A stretch of 57,036 nt of DNA from Tagaea sp. CACIAM 22H2. GTDB lineage: Bacteria > Pseudomonadota > Alphaproteobacteria > CACIAM-22H2. The DNA is taken from NCBI GenBank assembly GCA_014444615.1, contig PVXE01000027.1:1-57036 (forward strand), written 5' to 3'. The notes beneath the pieces are model-generated. The model ran no database searches. It saw nothing but the letters and a program-made list of their open reading frames with translations, and was not told where the DNA came from. Below, in pieces: positions 18,259-26,443 of the stretch (the stretch's first letter is position 1; each line of letters starts with the position of its first letter). Both the position numbers and the translations under genes were made by a program.

Positions 18259-18283
18259 CCCCGCCGGGCGGGACCCGGCGGGG
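18259..18283 (-). terminator. rho-independent terminator (minus strand)
   Basis: A perfect 10-base stem (CCCCGCCGGG / CCCGGCGGGG) with a 5-base loop is followed, read on the minus strand, by ATATTTTTTTGC. It lies 31 bases beyond the stop of the 39-codon small gene and 25 bases ahead of the enoyl-CoA hydratase start, so it closes the small-gene transcript. Confidence 0.88.
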
Positions 18284-18314
18284 ACGGATCGAATACCGAT
18301 CGTGCGGCGCCGCG

Positions 18315-18434
18315 TTAGCGGCGTTCCGGCACCCGCGCCACTATGGAGATAATGGCGCTGCGGATATGGGCTTTGGCCCCATCCGAAGCGGCACTTGCCG
18401 GCGTGTGGCCAGCGTTGAACGATCCTTGTTTCAC
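18315..18434 (-). CDS. 39-residue small protein with perfect Shine-Dalgarno
   Basis: A GTG at 18434 opens a 39-codon frame, VKQGSFNAGHTPASAA at the start and AHIRSAIISIVARVPERR at the end, stopping at TAA. The 14 bases in front (18448 to 18435) read AAAGGAGGTGATCC, fully complementary to the 3' end of 16S rRNA, with six bases between GGAGG and the start. A strong terminator follows. The C-terminal 18 residues could form an amphipathic basic helix; no signal peptide is visible. I know no family for it. The evidence for expression is the signals around it, not similarity. It might instead be a leader peptide or an mRNA with another role. Confidence 0.55.
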   Translation of the reverse strand: MKQGSFNAGHTPASAASDGAKAHIRSAIISIVARVPERR

Positions 18435-18649
18435 GGATCACCTCCTTTCGTGGCGGCGACCGGCGGCGTTCCCGCGCCACCCGTCGTAGGTCGCCGGAAG
18501 GGCGCGTAAGGCGCGCCCGCCTTGCCCCCCGGAACCGCGGCTACCCCGCGACTCGAAACGGAAGGCCATCGACGCGCGAAGTGTGAATCACGCGGAGTCG
18601 TCCGGTCAAGGTTTTCCACAGGGGCGTCCGTGACGCCCGCGTGAAATCG
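18435..18649 (-). promoter_or_regulatory. gene-free stretch: probable promoter and leader of the small gene
   Basis: This is the larger part of the only gap longer than 300 bases between recognisable genes (18234-18649). On the minus strand a CTTGACC element (TTGACC at 18609-18604) could be a -35 box, with a poor -10 (TTCACA/TCACAC, about 18587-18581) 16-17 bases on. A hairpin GGGCGCG/CGCGCCC (18500-18518) lies in the presumed leader, before the perfect Shine-Dalgarno. I see no other coding frame that I would support here. Confidence 0.35.
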
Positions 18650-20293
18650 TCAAATTTTGCCGGCGGCCTGCTGGCGCAGCTTGAAGCGCTGGATCTTACC
18701 CGTTTCGGTGCGCGGCAACGCATCGACGAACTCGACGGCGCGCGGATACTTATACGGCGCGATCGTCGCCTTGACGTGATCTTGCAGCGCCTTGATCGTG
18801 TCGGGGCCCGCATCCTTCATGTCGCGCAGCACGACATAGGCTTTGACGATCATGCCGCGATCATGGTCGGGGGCGGCGACGACGGCACATTCCTTGACCT
18901 TGGCGTGTTCGAGCAACGCGCCTTCGACCTCGGGGCCGGAGACGTTGTAGCCCGCCGTCACGATCATGTCGTCGGTGCGCGCCTGGTACCAGAAATAGCC
19001 GTTCTCATCCATGCGATAGGCATCGCCGGTCAGGTTCCAGCCCTTCTGCACATAGGCTTTCTGGCGTTCCGGATCGGCGAGATAGCGGCAGCCCGTCGCG
19101 CCGCGAATGGCCAGGCGGCCCACTTCGCCCGGCGGCAATTCCTTGCCGTCGTCGTCGAGGATGCAGGCAGTGTAGCCGGGGATCGCCTTGCCGGTGGCGC
19201 CGGGGATGATGTCTTCCTGGCGCGCGGAGACGAAGATATGCAGCATCTCGGTGGCACCCAGACCGTCGAACAACTTGATCCCGGTGAAATCGTGCCACGC
19301 TTCGAAGATCGGCTTGGGCAGAAATTCGCCCGCCGACACCGCTTTGGTCAGGCTGGCGAAGGCCGATTTGGGCGCGTTGTCCGCCATCACGCGATAGGCG
19401 GTCGGGGCGGTGAACAGGATCGTCGCCTTATGGTCCTGCACGATCTGCGGCAGCGCGTCGGGCGAGCCTTTTTCGACCAGTGCCGTCGAAGCGCCGAAGC
19501 GCATCGGGAAGGTGACGAGACCGCCCAAGCCGAAGGTGAAGGCGAGCGGCGGCGAGCCCGTGAAGATATCGTCGGCGTTGGGCTGCAAAATATAACGCGG
19601 GAACGCGTCGCAGATCGCGAGGATATCGCGATGGAAATGCATCGTGCCCTTCGCGTTGCCCGTGGTGCCCGAGGTGAACGCGATCAGGGCCACGTCGGTC
19701 AGCGAGGTCGGGCAATTGTCGAAGCCTTGGGGCTTCTTCGCCATACGCGCTTCGATGCCGTCGGCGGCGTCGGTGTTGAAATAGAGGATATCCTTGCAGG
19801 TCGGCGCCGCGTCCTTCGCCTTCTCCATATCCTCGGCCAGGCGCGCATCGCACAGCGACAGCGCGATCTTCGCCTTGTCGATGATCTGGACGAGCTCGCG
19901 CGAACGCAGCAGCGGCATCGTCGTGACCGCGATCCCGCCGGCTTTGATGATCGCGAACCAGCACGCGACCATCATCGGATTGTTGGCCGAGCGCAGCAGC
20001 ACGCGGTTGCCGGGCTTCAACCCCGCATCTTCGGTCAGCACGCGCGCAATGGCGTTGGCGCGGGTCAGCAGATCGGCGTAAGTCCACACATCCTTGCCGA
20101 AACGAATGCAGGCGCGCCCGCCCCAGCCGCGCGCGACGGCCTTGTCGAGCAGTTCCACGCCCGCATTGCAGCGCTGCGGGTAGTAGAACTCCGGCAATGC
20201 GAAGAACATCTCCGGCCATTCGCTGAGCGGGGGCAGATTGTCCCGCGCGAAACTGTCGACATGGGCGGTGAAGGGCAGGATGAGCTCAGGCAT
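18650..20293 (-). CDS. AMP-dependent acid-CoA ligase (benzoate/2-aminobenzoate-CoA ligase type)
   Basis: The enzyme (547 residues) belongs to the ANL superfamily and activates a carboxylic acid to its CoA thioester through an acyl-adenylate. The P-loop FTSGTTGNAKGT lies near residue 200, the A5 region is LFDGLGATEMLHIF, A8 is NLTGDAYRMDENGYFWYQAR with TDDMIVTAGYNVSG, and the C-terminal catalytic lysine is in PRTETGKIQRFKL (about 530). The N-terminus and the GLGATEML block look like aromatic acid-CoA ligases. The ATG at 20293 overlaps the upstream OYE gene by 8 bases. Context with OYE, acyl-CoA dehydrogenase and hydratase supports activation of an aromatic or related acid; the exact substrate is inferred only. 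Confidence 0.82.
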   Translation of the reverse strand: MPELILPFTAHVDSFARDNLPPLSEWPEMFFALPEFYYPQRCNAGVELLDKAVARGWGGRACIRFGKDVWTYADLLTRANAIARVLTEDAGLKPGNRVLLRSANNPMMVACWFAIIKAGGIAVTTMPLLRSRELVQIIDKAKIALSLCDARLAEDMEKAKDAAPTCKDILYFNTDAADGIEARMAKKPQGFDNCPTSLTDVALIAFTSGTTGNAKGTMHFHRDILAICDAFPRYILQPNADDIFTGSPPLAFTFGLGGLVTFPMRFGASTALVEKGSPDALPQIVQDHKATILFTAPTAYRVMADNAPKSAFASLTKAVSAGEFLPKPIFEAWHDFTGIKLFDGLGATEMLHIFVSARQEDIIPGATGKAIPGYTACILDDDGKELPPGEVGRLAIRGATGCRYLADPERQKAYVQKGWNLTGDAYRMDENGYFWYQARTDDMIVTAGYNVSGPEVEGALLEHAKVKECAVVAAPDHDRGMIVKAYVVLRDMKDAGPDTIKALQDHVKATIAPYKYPRAVEFVDALPRTETGKIQRFKLRQQAAGKI

Positions 20294-21731
20294 GGGCGGT
20301 CTCGTCGTAAGCGGGGATCGGCAATTCGATACGGATGGTTTGCGATGGCGGCGAGCTGTGGCCCGACGCGTCATAGGCTTTGACGTGATAGGCGTAGGAC
20401 AAGCCGCCGAGCACCATGCGATCGACGAATTTGGTGCCCTTCACCGCTTCGACGATGCGCGGGTTGCCGTCGGCCTCGACGCGATAGACGTCATAGCCGG
20501 TCGCCGCACCCGTCGCGCGTTTCCACGAAAGCTTGACCGCACCGTTTTCGAATTTCGCGGTCAGGCCCGCATCGCCGTCCGGCCAAGCGGGGGCTTCGGC
20601 GCGCATGTCTTCGTGCGGCGCTTGCTCGACGCCCTTGGGCCACAGGAAACAGGCGACGAGTTTGAAATTCTCGTCGAGCTGTTTGCAGACATTGCAGTAG
20701 ATGCAGCGCACGATCGACTGTTCCCGTTTGGACGCGACCTTGCGCACCCAATCGGGATCCGCCAGCAATTGCCGGGCCATGCCGATCATGTCGGCCTTTC
20801 CGTCCTGCAGAAGGCGTTCGGCGTCGGCGGGCTCGCTGATCTTGCCTGCGGAAATCACCGGCACGTCGAAACCGTTCGCGTTGATGAATTCCTTGATCGA
20901 CGCGGCGAGATGCACATGCGGCATCGGCGGATATTGCTCGCCCGGCATGCAGCGATCGCCCGAATAGCCGGTGTAGGGATAAAGCGCTTCGCCTTCCTTG
21001 TGAACGGCATCTTCGAATTTGCCGCCGACCGACAGCGAAATGTAGTTCACGCCCAATTGCGCCATGCGTAACGCGATGCGCTGCGAATCCGGCAGCGCGT
21101 AGCCGTCCTTGATCGCTTCTTCCGCCAGGAAGCGCACGCCGACGGGCCAGTCATTGCCGACACGTTTGCGCACTTCTGTCATCACGCGGCCGAACATGCG
21201 CAGACGGCCTTCCAGCGTGCGGCCGTCATATTCGTCGCGGCGCGGGTTGCGGCGCGACAGGAAGGACGACAGCGTATAGGCATGCGCCGAATGCAGTTCG
21301 ACGCCGTCATAGCCCGCTTCGCGCGCGCGCGCGGCGGCGGTGCCGAAATCCTCGACGATCTTGTCGATATCCTGCGGCGACAGCATGTCGAGCGTCTGGC
21401 GCCAGCCCGAGCGCGCGACTTTCATGAAATGGATGATCTGCGGCACGATCATCGACGGGCCGGCGTCTTTGACTTGCTTCACCATCTCGCGATGGCCGGC
21501 GACAAAATCGTCACGCGACAGGCGCAGCAACGGACCAGACTTGGATTCATGGATCGCCGTCGCCTCGACGACGATCAGGCCGACATGGCCTTCGGCGTAG
21601 CGCACATAGCGGTCGATGATGCCTTGATTGACGAACCCATCCTCGCCCGACAGGCGCGTGACCATCGCGGGCACCGCGATACGGTTGGGGGCGATGGCGG
21701 TGCCGATACGGATGGGTTCGAGAATCTTCAC
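20286..21731 (-). CDS. NADH:flavin oxidoreductase (OYE family) with C-terminal fibronectin-III domain
   Basis: The 481-residue protein has an Old Yellow Enzyme TIM barrel (about 1-335) with FMN-binding and active-site segments such as [20 protein letters not shown] and [13 protein letters not shown] cysteine cluster C343-x2-C346-x2-C349-x11-C361 resembles the [4Fe-4S] site of 2,4-dienoyl-CoA reductases. The usual second flavin/NAD domain is missing. Instead, residues about 390-470 form a fibronectin-III-like sandwich ([34 protein letters not shown]). OYE-like domains occur in 2-aminobenzoyl-CoA monooxygenase/reductase. The start is GTG, overlapping the upstream stop (GTGA). Confidence 0.82.
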   Translation of the reverse strand: MKILEPIRIGTAIAPNRIAVPAMVTRLSGEDGFVNQGIIDRYVRYAEGHVGLIVVEATAIHESKSGPLLRLSRDDFVAGHREMVKQVKDAGPSMIVPQIIHFMKVARSGWRQTLDMLSPQDIDKIVEDFGTAAARAREAGYDGVELHSAHAYTLSSFLSRRNPRRDEYDGRTLEGRLRMFGRVMTEVRKRVGNDWPVGVRFLAEEAIKDGYALPDSQRIALRMAQLGVNYISLSVGGKFEDAVHKEGEALYPYTGYSGDRCMPGEQYPPMPHVHLAASIKEFINANGFDVPVISAGKISEPADAERLLQDGKADMIGMARQLLADPDWVRKVASKREQSIVRCIYCNVCKQLDENFKLVACFLWPKGVEQAPHEDMRAEAPAWPDGDAGLTAKFENGAVKLSWKRATGAATGYDVYRVEADGNPRIVEAVKGTKFVDRMVLGGLSYAYHVKAYDASGHSSPPSQTIRIELPIPAYDETAHA

Positions 21732-22882
21732 GTGCCGGGCTCCGACAAAATCTGGCTGGCGATGACGAGCTTCTGGATCTCGCTCGCCCCTTCGTAAATC
21801 CGCAGCGCGCGTACTTCGCGATACAGGCGCTCGACGACGGCGCCCGCGACCACGCCCTGGCCGCCATGAAGCTGCACGGCGCGGTCGACCACGCGCTGCG
21901 CCATCTCGGTCGCGAAGAACTTGGCCATCGACGCCTCGCGCGTGATGCGCGGCGCGCCGTTATCCTTGGTCCAGGCGGCGCGATAGATGAGCAACGCGGC
22001 CGCGTCGATTTCGGTCGCCGCCTCGGCCAAAGCCGCTTGCGTAAGCTGCATGTCCGAGAGTGCGGCGCCGAAAACCTTGCGCGATTTCGAGAAGGCGATC
22101 GCTTCGTCGAGCGCGCGGCGCGCGAAACCCAAAGCCGCCGCGCCGACGGTGGAGCGGAACACGTCCAGCGTCGACATCGCGATTTTGAAGCCGTCGCCGG
22201 GCTTGCCCAGCAAAGCGCTCGGCTCGACGCGGCAATTGTCGAAACGCAACGTCGCCAGTGGATGCGGGGCCGACACGTCGATCCGCGCTTCGACGATCAA
22301 GCCCGGCGCATCGGCGGGCACGACGAAGGCGGACAGGCCCTTCGCCCCCGGCGCTTCGCCGGTACGCGCGAACACCACGTATTGTCCCGCGATGCCGCCA
22401 TTGGAAATCCAGGTCTTCCGGCCGTTCAGGCGCCAGCCGTCGCCGTCCTTCGTGGCGGTGGTGCGTAAGGCCGCGACATCCGATCCGCCTTCGGGCTCCG
22501 ACATCGCGAAGGCGCCCAGGCTTTTGCCCGAACGTACGGCCGGCAGCCATTGGGCTTTCTGTTCGGGCGTGCCGAACAGCACGATGGAGCCCGTGCCCAG
22601 GCCCTGCATCGCGAAGGCGAAATCGGCGAGGCCGGAATGATAGGCGAGGGTTTCGCGCGCCAAGCACAATGTGCGCACGTCGTGCGAAGCTTCGGGCACG
22701 GCGGCGTCGAGGAACTTCTCCGCCGCCAGCATCGAAACGAAATTCTTGGTCGTCGCGTCGGCGTCGTGCTCGTCATGCGCCAGCGGTTCGACCTTCGCTT
22801 TGCCGAAAGCCGACAGGCGCGCGGCGAAATCGCGATGCTTCGTCTCGAAAAACGGCCAGGACAGGAACGAACGATCGGCCAT
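21728..22882 (-). CDS. acyl-CoA dehydrogenase
   Basis: This FAD-dependent acyl-CoA dehydrogenase (384 residues) introduces an alpha-beta double bond into an acyl-CoA. It has the N-terminal helical domain, the FAD segment [18 protein letters not shown] (about 135-152), the beta domain with [15 protein letters not shown], and a C-terminal domain with LHGGQGVV and [10 protein letters not shown], in which Glu364 is the likely catalytic base. The ATG at 22882 shares a base with the stop of the upstream hydratase gene (TGATG). Part of the MarR-controlled catabolic operon. Confidence 0.92.
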   Translation of the reverse strand: MADRSFLSWPFFETKHRDFAARLSAFGKAKVEPLAHDEHDADATTKNFVSMLAAEKFLDAAVPEASHDVRTLCLARETLAYHSGLADFAFAMQGLGTGSIVLFGTPEQKAQWLPAVRSGKSLGAFAMSEPEGGSDVAALRTTATKDGDGWRLNGRKTWISNGGIAGQYVVFARTGEAPGAKGLSAFVVPADAPGLIVEARIDVSAPHPLATLRFDNCRVEPSALLGKPGDGFKIAMSTLDVFRSTVGAAALGFARRALDEAIAFSKSRKVFGAALSDMQLTQAALAEAATEIDAAALLIYRAAWTKDNGAPRITREASMAKFFATEMAQRVVDRAVQLHGGQGVVAGAVVERLYREVRALRIYEGASEIQKLVIASQILSEPGT

Positions 22883-23703
22883 CAATTGCCCTCGAAAACC
22901 GGCTTCTGCTTGGCGACGAAGGCGCGGTAGGCGCGCTCGAAATCCTTCGTCTCCATGCAGATCGCCTGCGCTTGCGCTTCGGCTTCGATCGCCTGATCGA
23001 CGCCCATATTCCATTCGTGGTCGATGGCCTTCTTGGTCATCGAATGGGCGAAGGTCGGGCCGTTTGCCAGATCGCGCGCCCAGGCTTTCGCGGAATTCTC
23101 GAGTTCGGCGGGCGGCACGAGCTTATTGAAGAAACCCCAGCGTTCGCCTTCCTCGGCCGACATCGAGCGGCCGGTGAACAGCAATTCGGCGGCGCGCCCC
23201 TGGCCGATGATGCGCGGCAGGATGGCGCAAGCGCCCATATCGCAGCCCGCAAGGCCGACGCGCGTGAACAGATACGCGACCTTGGCGTTGGGCGTGCCGA
23301 CGCGCAGATCGACCGCCATCGCGATGGCCGCACCGGCACCCGCGCAAATGCCGTCGATGCCCGCGATCACCACCTGCGGGCAGGCGCGGATCGCCTTCAC
23401 CAGATCGCCGGTCATGCGCGTGAAGCGCAGAAGATCGGGCATTTCCATGCCGACCAGCGGGCCGATGATCTCGTGCACGTCGCCGCCCGAGCAGAAATTG
23501 CCGCCGGCCCCCGTGATGACCACAGATTTGATCTGGTCGACATAGCAAAGGTCGCGGAATAGGTCGCGCAGCTCGGCGTAGCTTTCAAAGGTCAGCGGGT
23601 TTTTCTTTTCCGGCCGGTTCAGCACGATGTGTGCAACCTTGCCGTCGACCGACCAGCCGAAATGTTTGGGCACGAAGCGCGCGGCGTCGTAGCGGGTCAA
23701 CAT
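22882..23703 (-). CDS. enoyl-CoA hydratase family protein
   Basis: The 273-residue crotonase-fold protein has [14 protein letters not shown] at the start of the fold, the oxyanion-hole segment [35 protein letters not shown], and [17 protein letters not shown], where the usual catalytic Glu of the hydratase is replaced by a Cys/Asp-containing stretch. The departure suggests a variant reaction (isomerase, hydrolase or ring-modifying role) rather than plain hydration. Junctions on both sides overlap by one base (TAATG upstream, TGATG downstream), so it is coupled with MarR and the acyl-CoA dehydrogenase. Confidence 0.88.
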   Translation of the reverse strand: MLTRYDAARFVPKHFGWSVDGKVAHIVLNRPEKKNPLTFESYAELRDLFRDLCYVDQIKSVVITGAGGNFCSGGDVHEIIGPLVGMEMPDLLRFTRMTGDLVKAIRACPQVVIAGIDGICAGAGAAIAMAVDLRVGTPNAKVAYLFTRVGLAGCDMGACAILPRIIGQGRAAELLFTGRSMSAEEGERWGFFNKLVPPAELENSAKAWARDLANGPTFAHSMTKKAIDHEWNMGVDQAIEAEAQAQAICMETKDFERAYRAFVAKQKPVFEGN

Positions 23704-24191
23704 TATGCGGCTTCCTTGCCGCCGCGCTCGGCGGCTTTGGCGGATTGCTTGAGTTTGGCCAGCAATTCGAGCAGGCGCTTGAGATCGTTGCGGTCGAGGC
23801 CCGCGAAGGCTTCGTCGATCCAGCGTTCGTGTTCGGGCAGCATCGCTTCGAAGCCGCGCTTGCCGGCTTGCGTCAGGCGCACGCGCGATTGGCGGCGATC
23901 GGCGGCGGATGTCGTGCGGCGCACCAGTCCTTCGCCGACCAAGGCTTCGACCAGGCCGGTGACGTTGCCCGCCGACACCATCATCGCGCGCGAAAGATCG
24001 CCCATCGTCAGGCCGTCCTCGCCCGCGCGGTGCAGCTGCGACAGCAGATCGAACCGCGGCAGGGTGATGTTCCAGGTTTCGCGAAGGCCGCCACGCACGC
24101 GCGATTCGATAAGGTTGGCGCAGGTCAGCAAGCGCAGCCAGGCGCGCAGCTGCAGATGGTCGGAATCTTCGTGCCCGCGTTCGCGATCCAT
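23703..24191 (-). CDS. MarR-family transcriptional regulator
   Basis: The regulator (162 residues) has the MarR winged helix-turn-helix (about 50-115): [20 protein letters not shown], then the recognition region [20 protein letters not shown] and a wing with [19 protein letters not shown]. The dimerisation helices flank it. MarR proteins usually repress nearby catabolic genes and release DNA on binding a phenolic ligand or acyl-CoA. The gene is inside the operon it most likely controls, and a 24-base palindrome sits at the operon's front (24997-25020). Confidence 0.92.
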   Translation of the reverse strand: MDRERGHEDSDHLQLRAWLRLLTCANLIESRVRGGLRETWNITLPRFDLLSQLHRAGEDGLTMGDLSRAMMVSAGNVTGLVEALVGEGLVRRTTSAADRRQSRVRLTQAGKRGFEAMLPEHERWIDEAFAGLDRNDLKRLLELLAKLKQSAKAAERGGKEAA

Positions 24192-24979
24192 CAGATTTCT
24201 CCCGCCGCGATCGGAATGGCGGCACCCGTCACCGACGCGGCTTCGTCGTGCGCCAGCCATGCCACACAGGCCGCGACTTCCTCGGGCTTGATCAGGCGGC
24301 CCATCGGGTTCGCGGCGGCGAAGCCGGTTTTGACGTCTTCGCCCGCCTTGCCGGTCTTGGCGGCGACGCGGGCGGCGGCGTCGGCCAGCATCGGCGTGTC
24401 GGTATAGCCGGGGCAAACCGCGTTAATGGTGACGCCGCTGCGCGCGTATTCGGCCGCGAGCGCTTTGGTGAGGCCGACGAGCCCGTGTTTCGCGGCCGTA
24501 TAGGCCGAGACATAGGCGTAGCCTTTGAGGCCCGCGGTCGAAGCGACATTGATCACGCGACCCCAGCCATCGGCGGCCATCGCCGGAATGGCGAGACGGC
24601 AGGCGGTGTATGCGGCGGTGAGATTGAGATTGAGCATCCGCGCCCACATCTCGGGATCGGTGCGCGCGAAGGGGGCCGTTTCGGCGTGGCCCGCGTTGTT
24701 CACCAGAATATCGACATGCTGGTGCCCGGCGGCGGTGGCGAAGGCGTGGCCCAGGGCCGTCGCATCCGTCACGTCGCAGGCGATGGCTTCCGCGCCCAAT
24801 TCGGCGGCGAGCGGGGCCAGATGCGTGGCATTGCGCGCGATCAGCGTGAGTCGCGCGCCGTCGGCATGAAGCGCGCGGGCGATGGCGGCACCGATGCCGC
24901 GCGACGCGCCGGTCACCAGCGCATGGCAGCCCGCAAGCGGACGATGGGCGTCGAGATCGACTTGGTTTTCGCGCGACAA
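24191..24979 (-). CDS. SDR family oxidoreductase
   Basis: This 262-residue classical SDR has TGASRGIG (residues 23-30), NNAG (94-97), Ser147, Tyr160 and Lys164 (YTAAK), and the C-terminal PGYTDTPM and [11 protein letters not shown] of FabG/3-hydroxyacyl-CoA dehydrogenase-like members. In this operon it could oxidise a 3-hydroxyacyl-CoA. It is the first gene. The start is TTG at 24979, with GGGGAGG five bases before it; no ATG is better placed. The operator palindrome ends 17 bases upstream. Confidence 0.9.
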   Translation of the reverse strand: MSRENQVDLDAHRPLAGCHALVTGASRGIGAAIARALHADGARLTLIARNATHLAPLAAELGAEAIACDVTDATALGHAFATAAGHQHVDILVNNAGHAETAPFARTDPEMWARMLNLNLTAAYTACRLAIPAMAADGWGRVINVASTAGLKGYAYVSAYTAAKHGLVGLTKALAAEYARSGVTINAVCPGYTDTPMLADAAARVAAKTGKAGEDVKTGFAAANPMGRLIKPEEVAACVAWLAHDEAASVTGAAIPIAAGEI

Positions 24980-24996
24980 TCCGGCCTCCCCAGGCG

Positions 24997-25020
24997 AGAT
25001 ACTTTAAGTCTAAAGTATCT
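24997..25020 (-). promoter_or_regulatory. palindromic operator, probably for the MarR protein
   Basis: AGATACTTTA - AGTC - TAAAGTATCT is a perfect 10-base inverted repeat in the 63-base gap between the SDR start and the neighbouring dehydrogenase gene. The A/T-rich arms stand out against the G+C-rich surroundings. A TTGCGC element 17-18 bases upstream (minus strand) would put the -10 box inside the palindrome, so a bound dimer would block RNA polymerase. Confidence 0.75.
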
Positions 25021-25042
25021 GACCGGGGAAGCGCAAGGCGCG

Positions 25043-26125
25043 TCAGCGCGCCGGGACGAGACGAGCGAAAACGCCGTCGCGCGAATCGCTGACGAAATAG
25101 ACGTAACCGTCGGGCCCGACACGCACATCGCGAATACGCCCGGCCGCACTTTCGGCGAGCTTCTGTTCGCCCGTGACGCGGCCGTCGCGGATCGTCACGC
25201 GGCGGATCGCGCCTTCGCGCAGCATGCCAACCAGCAAATCGCCGCGCCAGGCGGGGAAGGCGTCGCCGCGATAGATCGCGAGTCCCGACGTGGCGGGCGA
25301 GGTCGGGCCCCAGGTGTGGATCGGCGCTTCCATGCCCGGTTTCGCCGTGCCTTCGCCGATTTGCGCGCCCGAGCCGTATTGGCGGCCATGCGTGACGACC
25401 GGCCAGCCGTAATTGAGGCTGGGCTTGACGATGTTGATCTCGTCGCCGCCTTGCGGCCCGTGCTCGACGCTCCACAGCGTCGTGCCGTCGAAGGCGAGAC
25501 CCTGCGGATTGCGATGGCCGTAGGAAAAGATCTCCGGCCGATAGCCGCCGCGATCGAGGAACGGATTGCCGGGCGCGGGCTTGCCGTCGCGCGCGAGGCG
25601 CAGCACCTTGCCCGCCAGATCGTCGGTGCGTTGCGCGCGCGGATCGTTCCCGCGATCGCCCGTCGTCATGTAGAGGAAACCGTCCGCGCCGAAAGCGAGG
25701 CGCGAGCCGAAATGCCGCCCGCCCGATCCCGCCGGCGTGGCGTCGAGCAACATCGCGACATTGCTCAAACGCCCGTCGGCATAACGCGCGCGCATCAGGC
25801 GCGTGAGCGCGCCGCCCTCGGCCTCTGCGGCCATCGTCAGGTAGATTTCGCCGGTCGTCGCGAAATCGGGGGCGAGGGCGATATCGAGCAAGCCGCCTTG
25901 GCCGCTCGCATAGACTTGCGGCATGCCGGCGACGGGCTCGGCGCGCAACGCGCCGTTCGTGTAGAGCCGCAAACGGCCGGGGCGCTCGGTGATCAGCGCG
26001 TCGCCGTTCGGCAGGAAGGCGACGGCCCAGGGATTTTCGAGCCCGCGCGCCAGCGTTTCGACGCGATAATCCTGCGCGGCGGCGGGGGCCGCGAGCAGCG
26101 CCAAAAATACAAATAGAAAACGCAT
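25043..26125 (-). CDS. PQQ-dependent soluble sugar dehydrogenase (YliI/Asd type)
   Basis: The 360-residue protein has a cleavable signal peptide (MRFLFVFLALLAAPAAAQ, cleavage about residue 17) and a six-bladed beta-propeller of the glucose/sorbosone dehydrogenase family. Characteristic segments include LENPWAVAFLPNGDALITERPG, the FGSRLAFGADGFLYMTTGDRG motif and GHRNPQGLAFDG with WSVEHGPQGGDEIN. Such enzymes oxidise aldoses in the periplasm, passing electrons to PQQ. No pqq biosynthesis gene is in the window. Probably a single-gene transcript. Confidence 0.9.
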   Translation of the reverse strand: MRFLFVFLALLAAPAAAQDYRVETLARGLENPWAVAFLPNGDALITERPGRLRLYTNGALRAEPVAGMPQVYASGQGGLLDIALAPDFATTGEIYLTMAAEAEGGALTRLMRARYADGRLSNVAMLLDATPAGSGGRHFGSRLAFGADGFLYMTTGDRGNDPRAQRTDDLAGKVLRLARDGKPAPGNPFLDRGGYRPEIFSYGHRNPQGLAFDGTTLWSVEHGPQGGDEINIVKPSLNYGWPVVTHGRQYGSGAQIGEGTAKPGMEAPIHTWGPTSPATSGLAIYRGDAFPAWRGDLLVGMLREGAIRRVTIRDGRVTGEQKLAESAAGRIRDVRVGPDGYVYFVSDSRDGVFARLVPAR

Positions 26126-26183
26126 TTACGCCTCCACCGTTCCGAAAGAAGGGTGGGGCGACGCGCCGTTCAGTTCAAGGGCG

Positions 26184-26417
26184 TTAGAACGCCTTGAACG
26201 TTATCAGCGTGAATGTGTCCTTCACGCCGGGAATTTTCTGGATGCCCATCACGAAATGGCCGGGGTCCATGTCGTCCGGCAAGTAGCATTTCAGATGCAG
26301 ATCGTACTGGCCCGAGATCGAATAGACCTCGGAGACCTGTTCGGTCTCCATCGCGCGCTCGGCCACGTCGTAGGCGTGACCGAGTTCGCATTTCACCATG
26401 ATGAAGATCGTCTGCAT
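26184..26417 (-). CDS. stand-alone Lrp/AsnC effector (RAM) domain protein
   Basis: The 77-residue product consists only of the AsnC_trans_reg ligand-binding domain: beta strand MQTIFIMVKCELG, helix DVAERAMETEQV, strand VYSISGQYDLHLKCYL and the closing KDTFTLITF. There is no DNA-binding helix-turn-helix. Stand-alone domains of this kind form rings of dimers and bind amino acids or modulate full-length Lrp proteins. The gene lies 26 bases after the DEAD-box helicase stop on the same strand, so it may share its transcript. Confidence 0.88.
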   Translation of the reverse strand: MQTIFIMVKCELGHAYDVAERAMETEQVSEVYSISGQYDLHLKCYLPDDMDPGHFVMGIQKIPGVKDTFTLITFKAF

Positions 26418-26443
26418 GGGCGAAGCACTCCCTCGCCGATCAG

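Noticed and set aside
18431..18450. GGATCACCTCCTTT on the plus strand resembling the 3' end of 16S rRNA
   Set aside because: The bases before it do not match any 16S helix. On the opposite strand it is a Shine-Dalgarno sequence directly in front of a start codon.
18500..18518. GGGCGCG/CGCGCCC hairpin as a terminator
   Set aside because: No T run follows on either strand; it is kept only as a leader structure.
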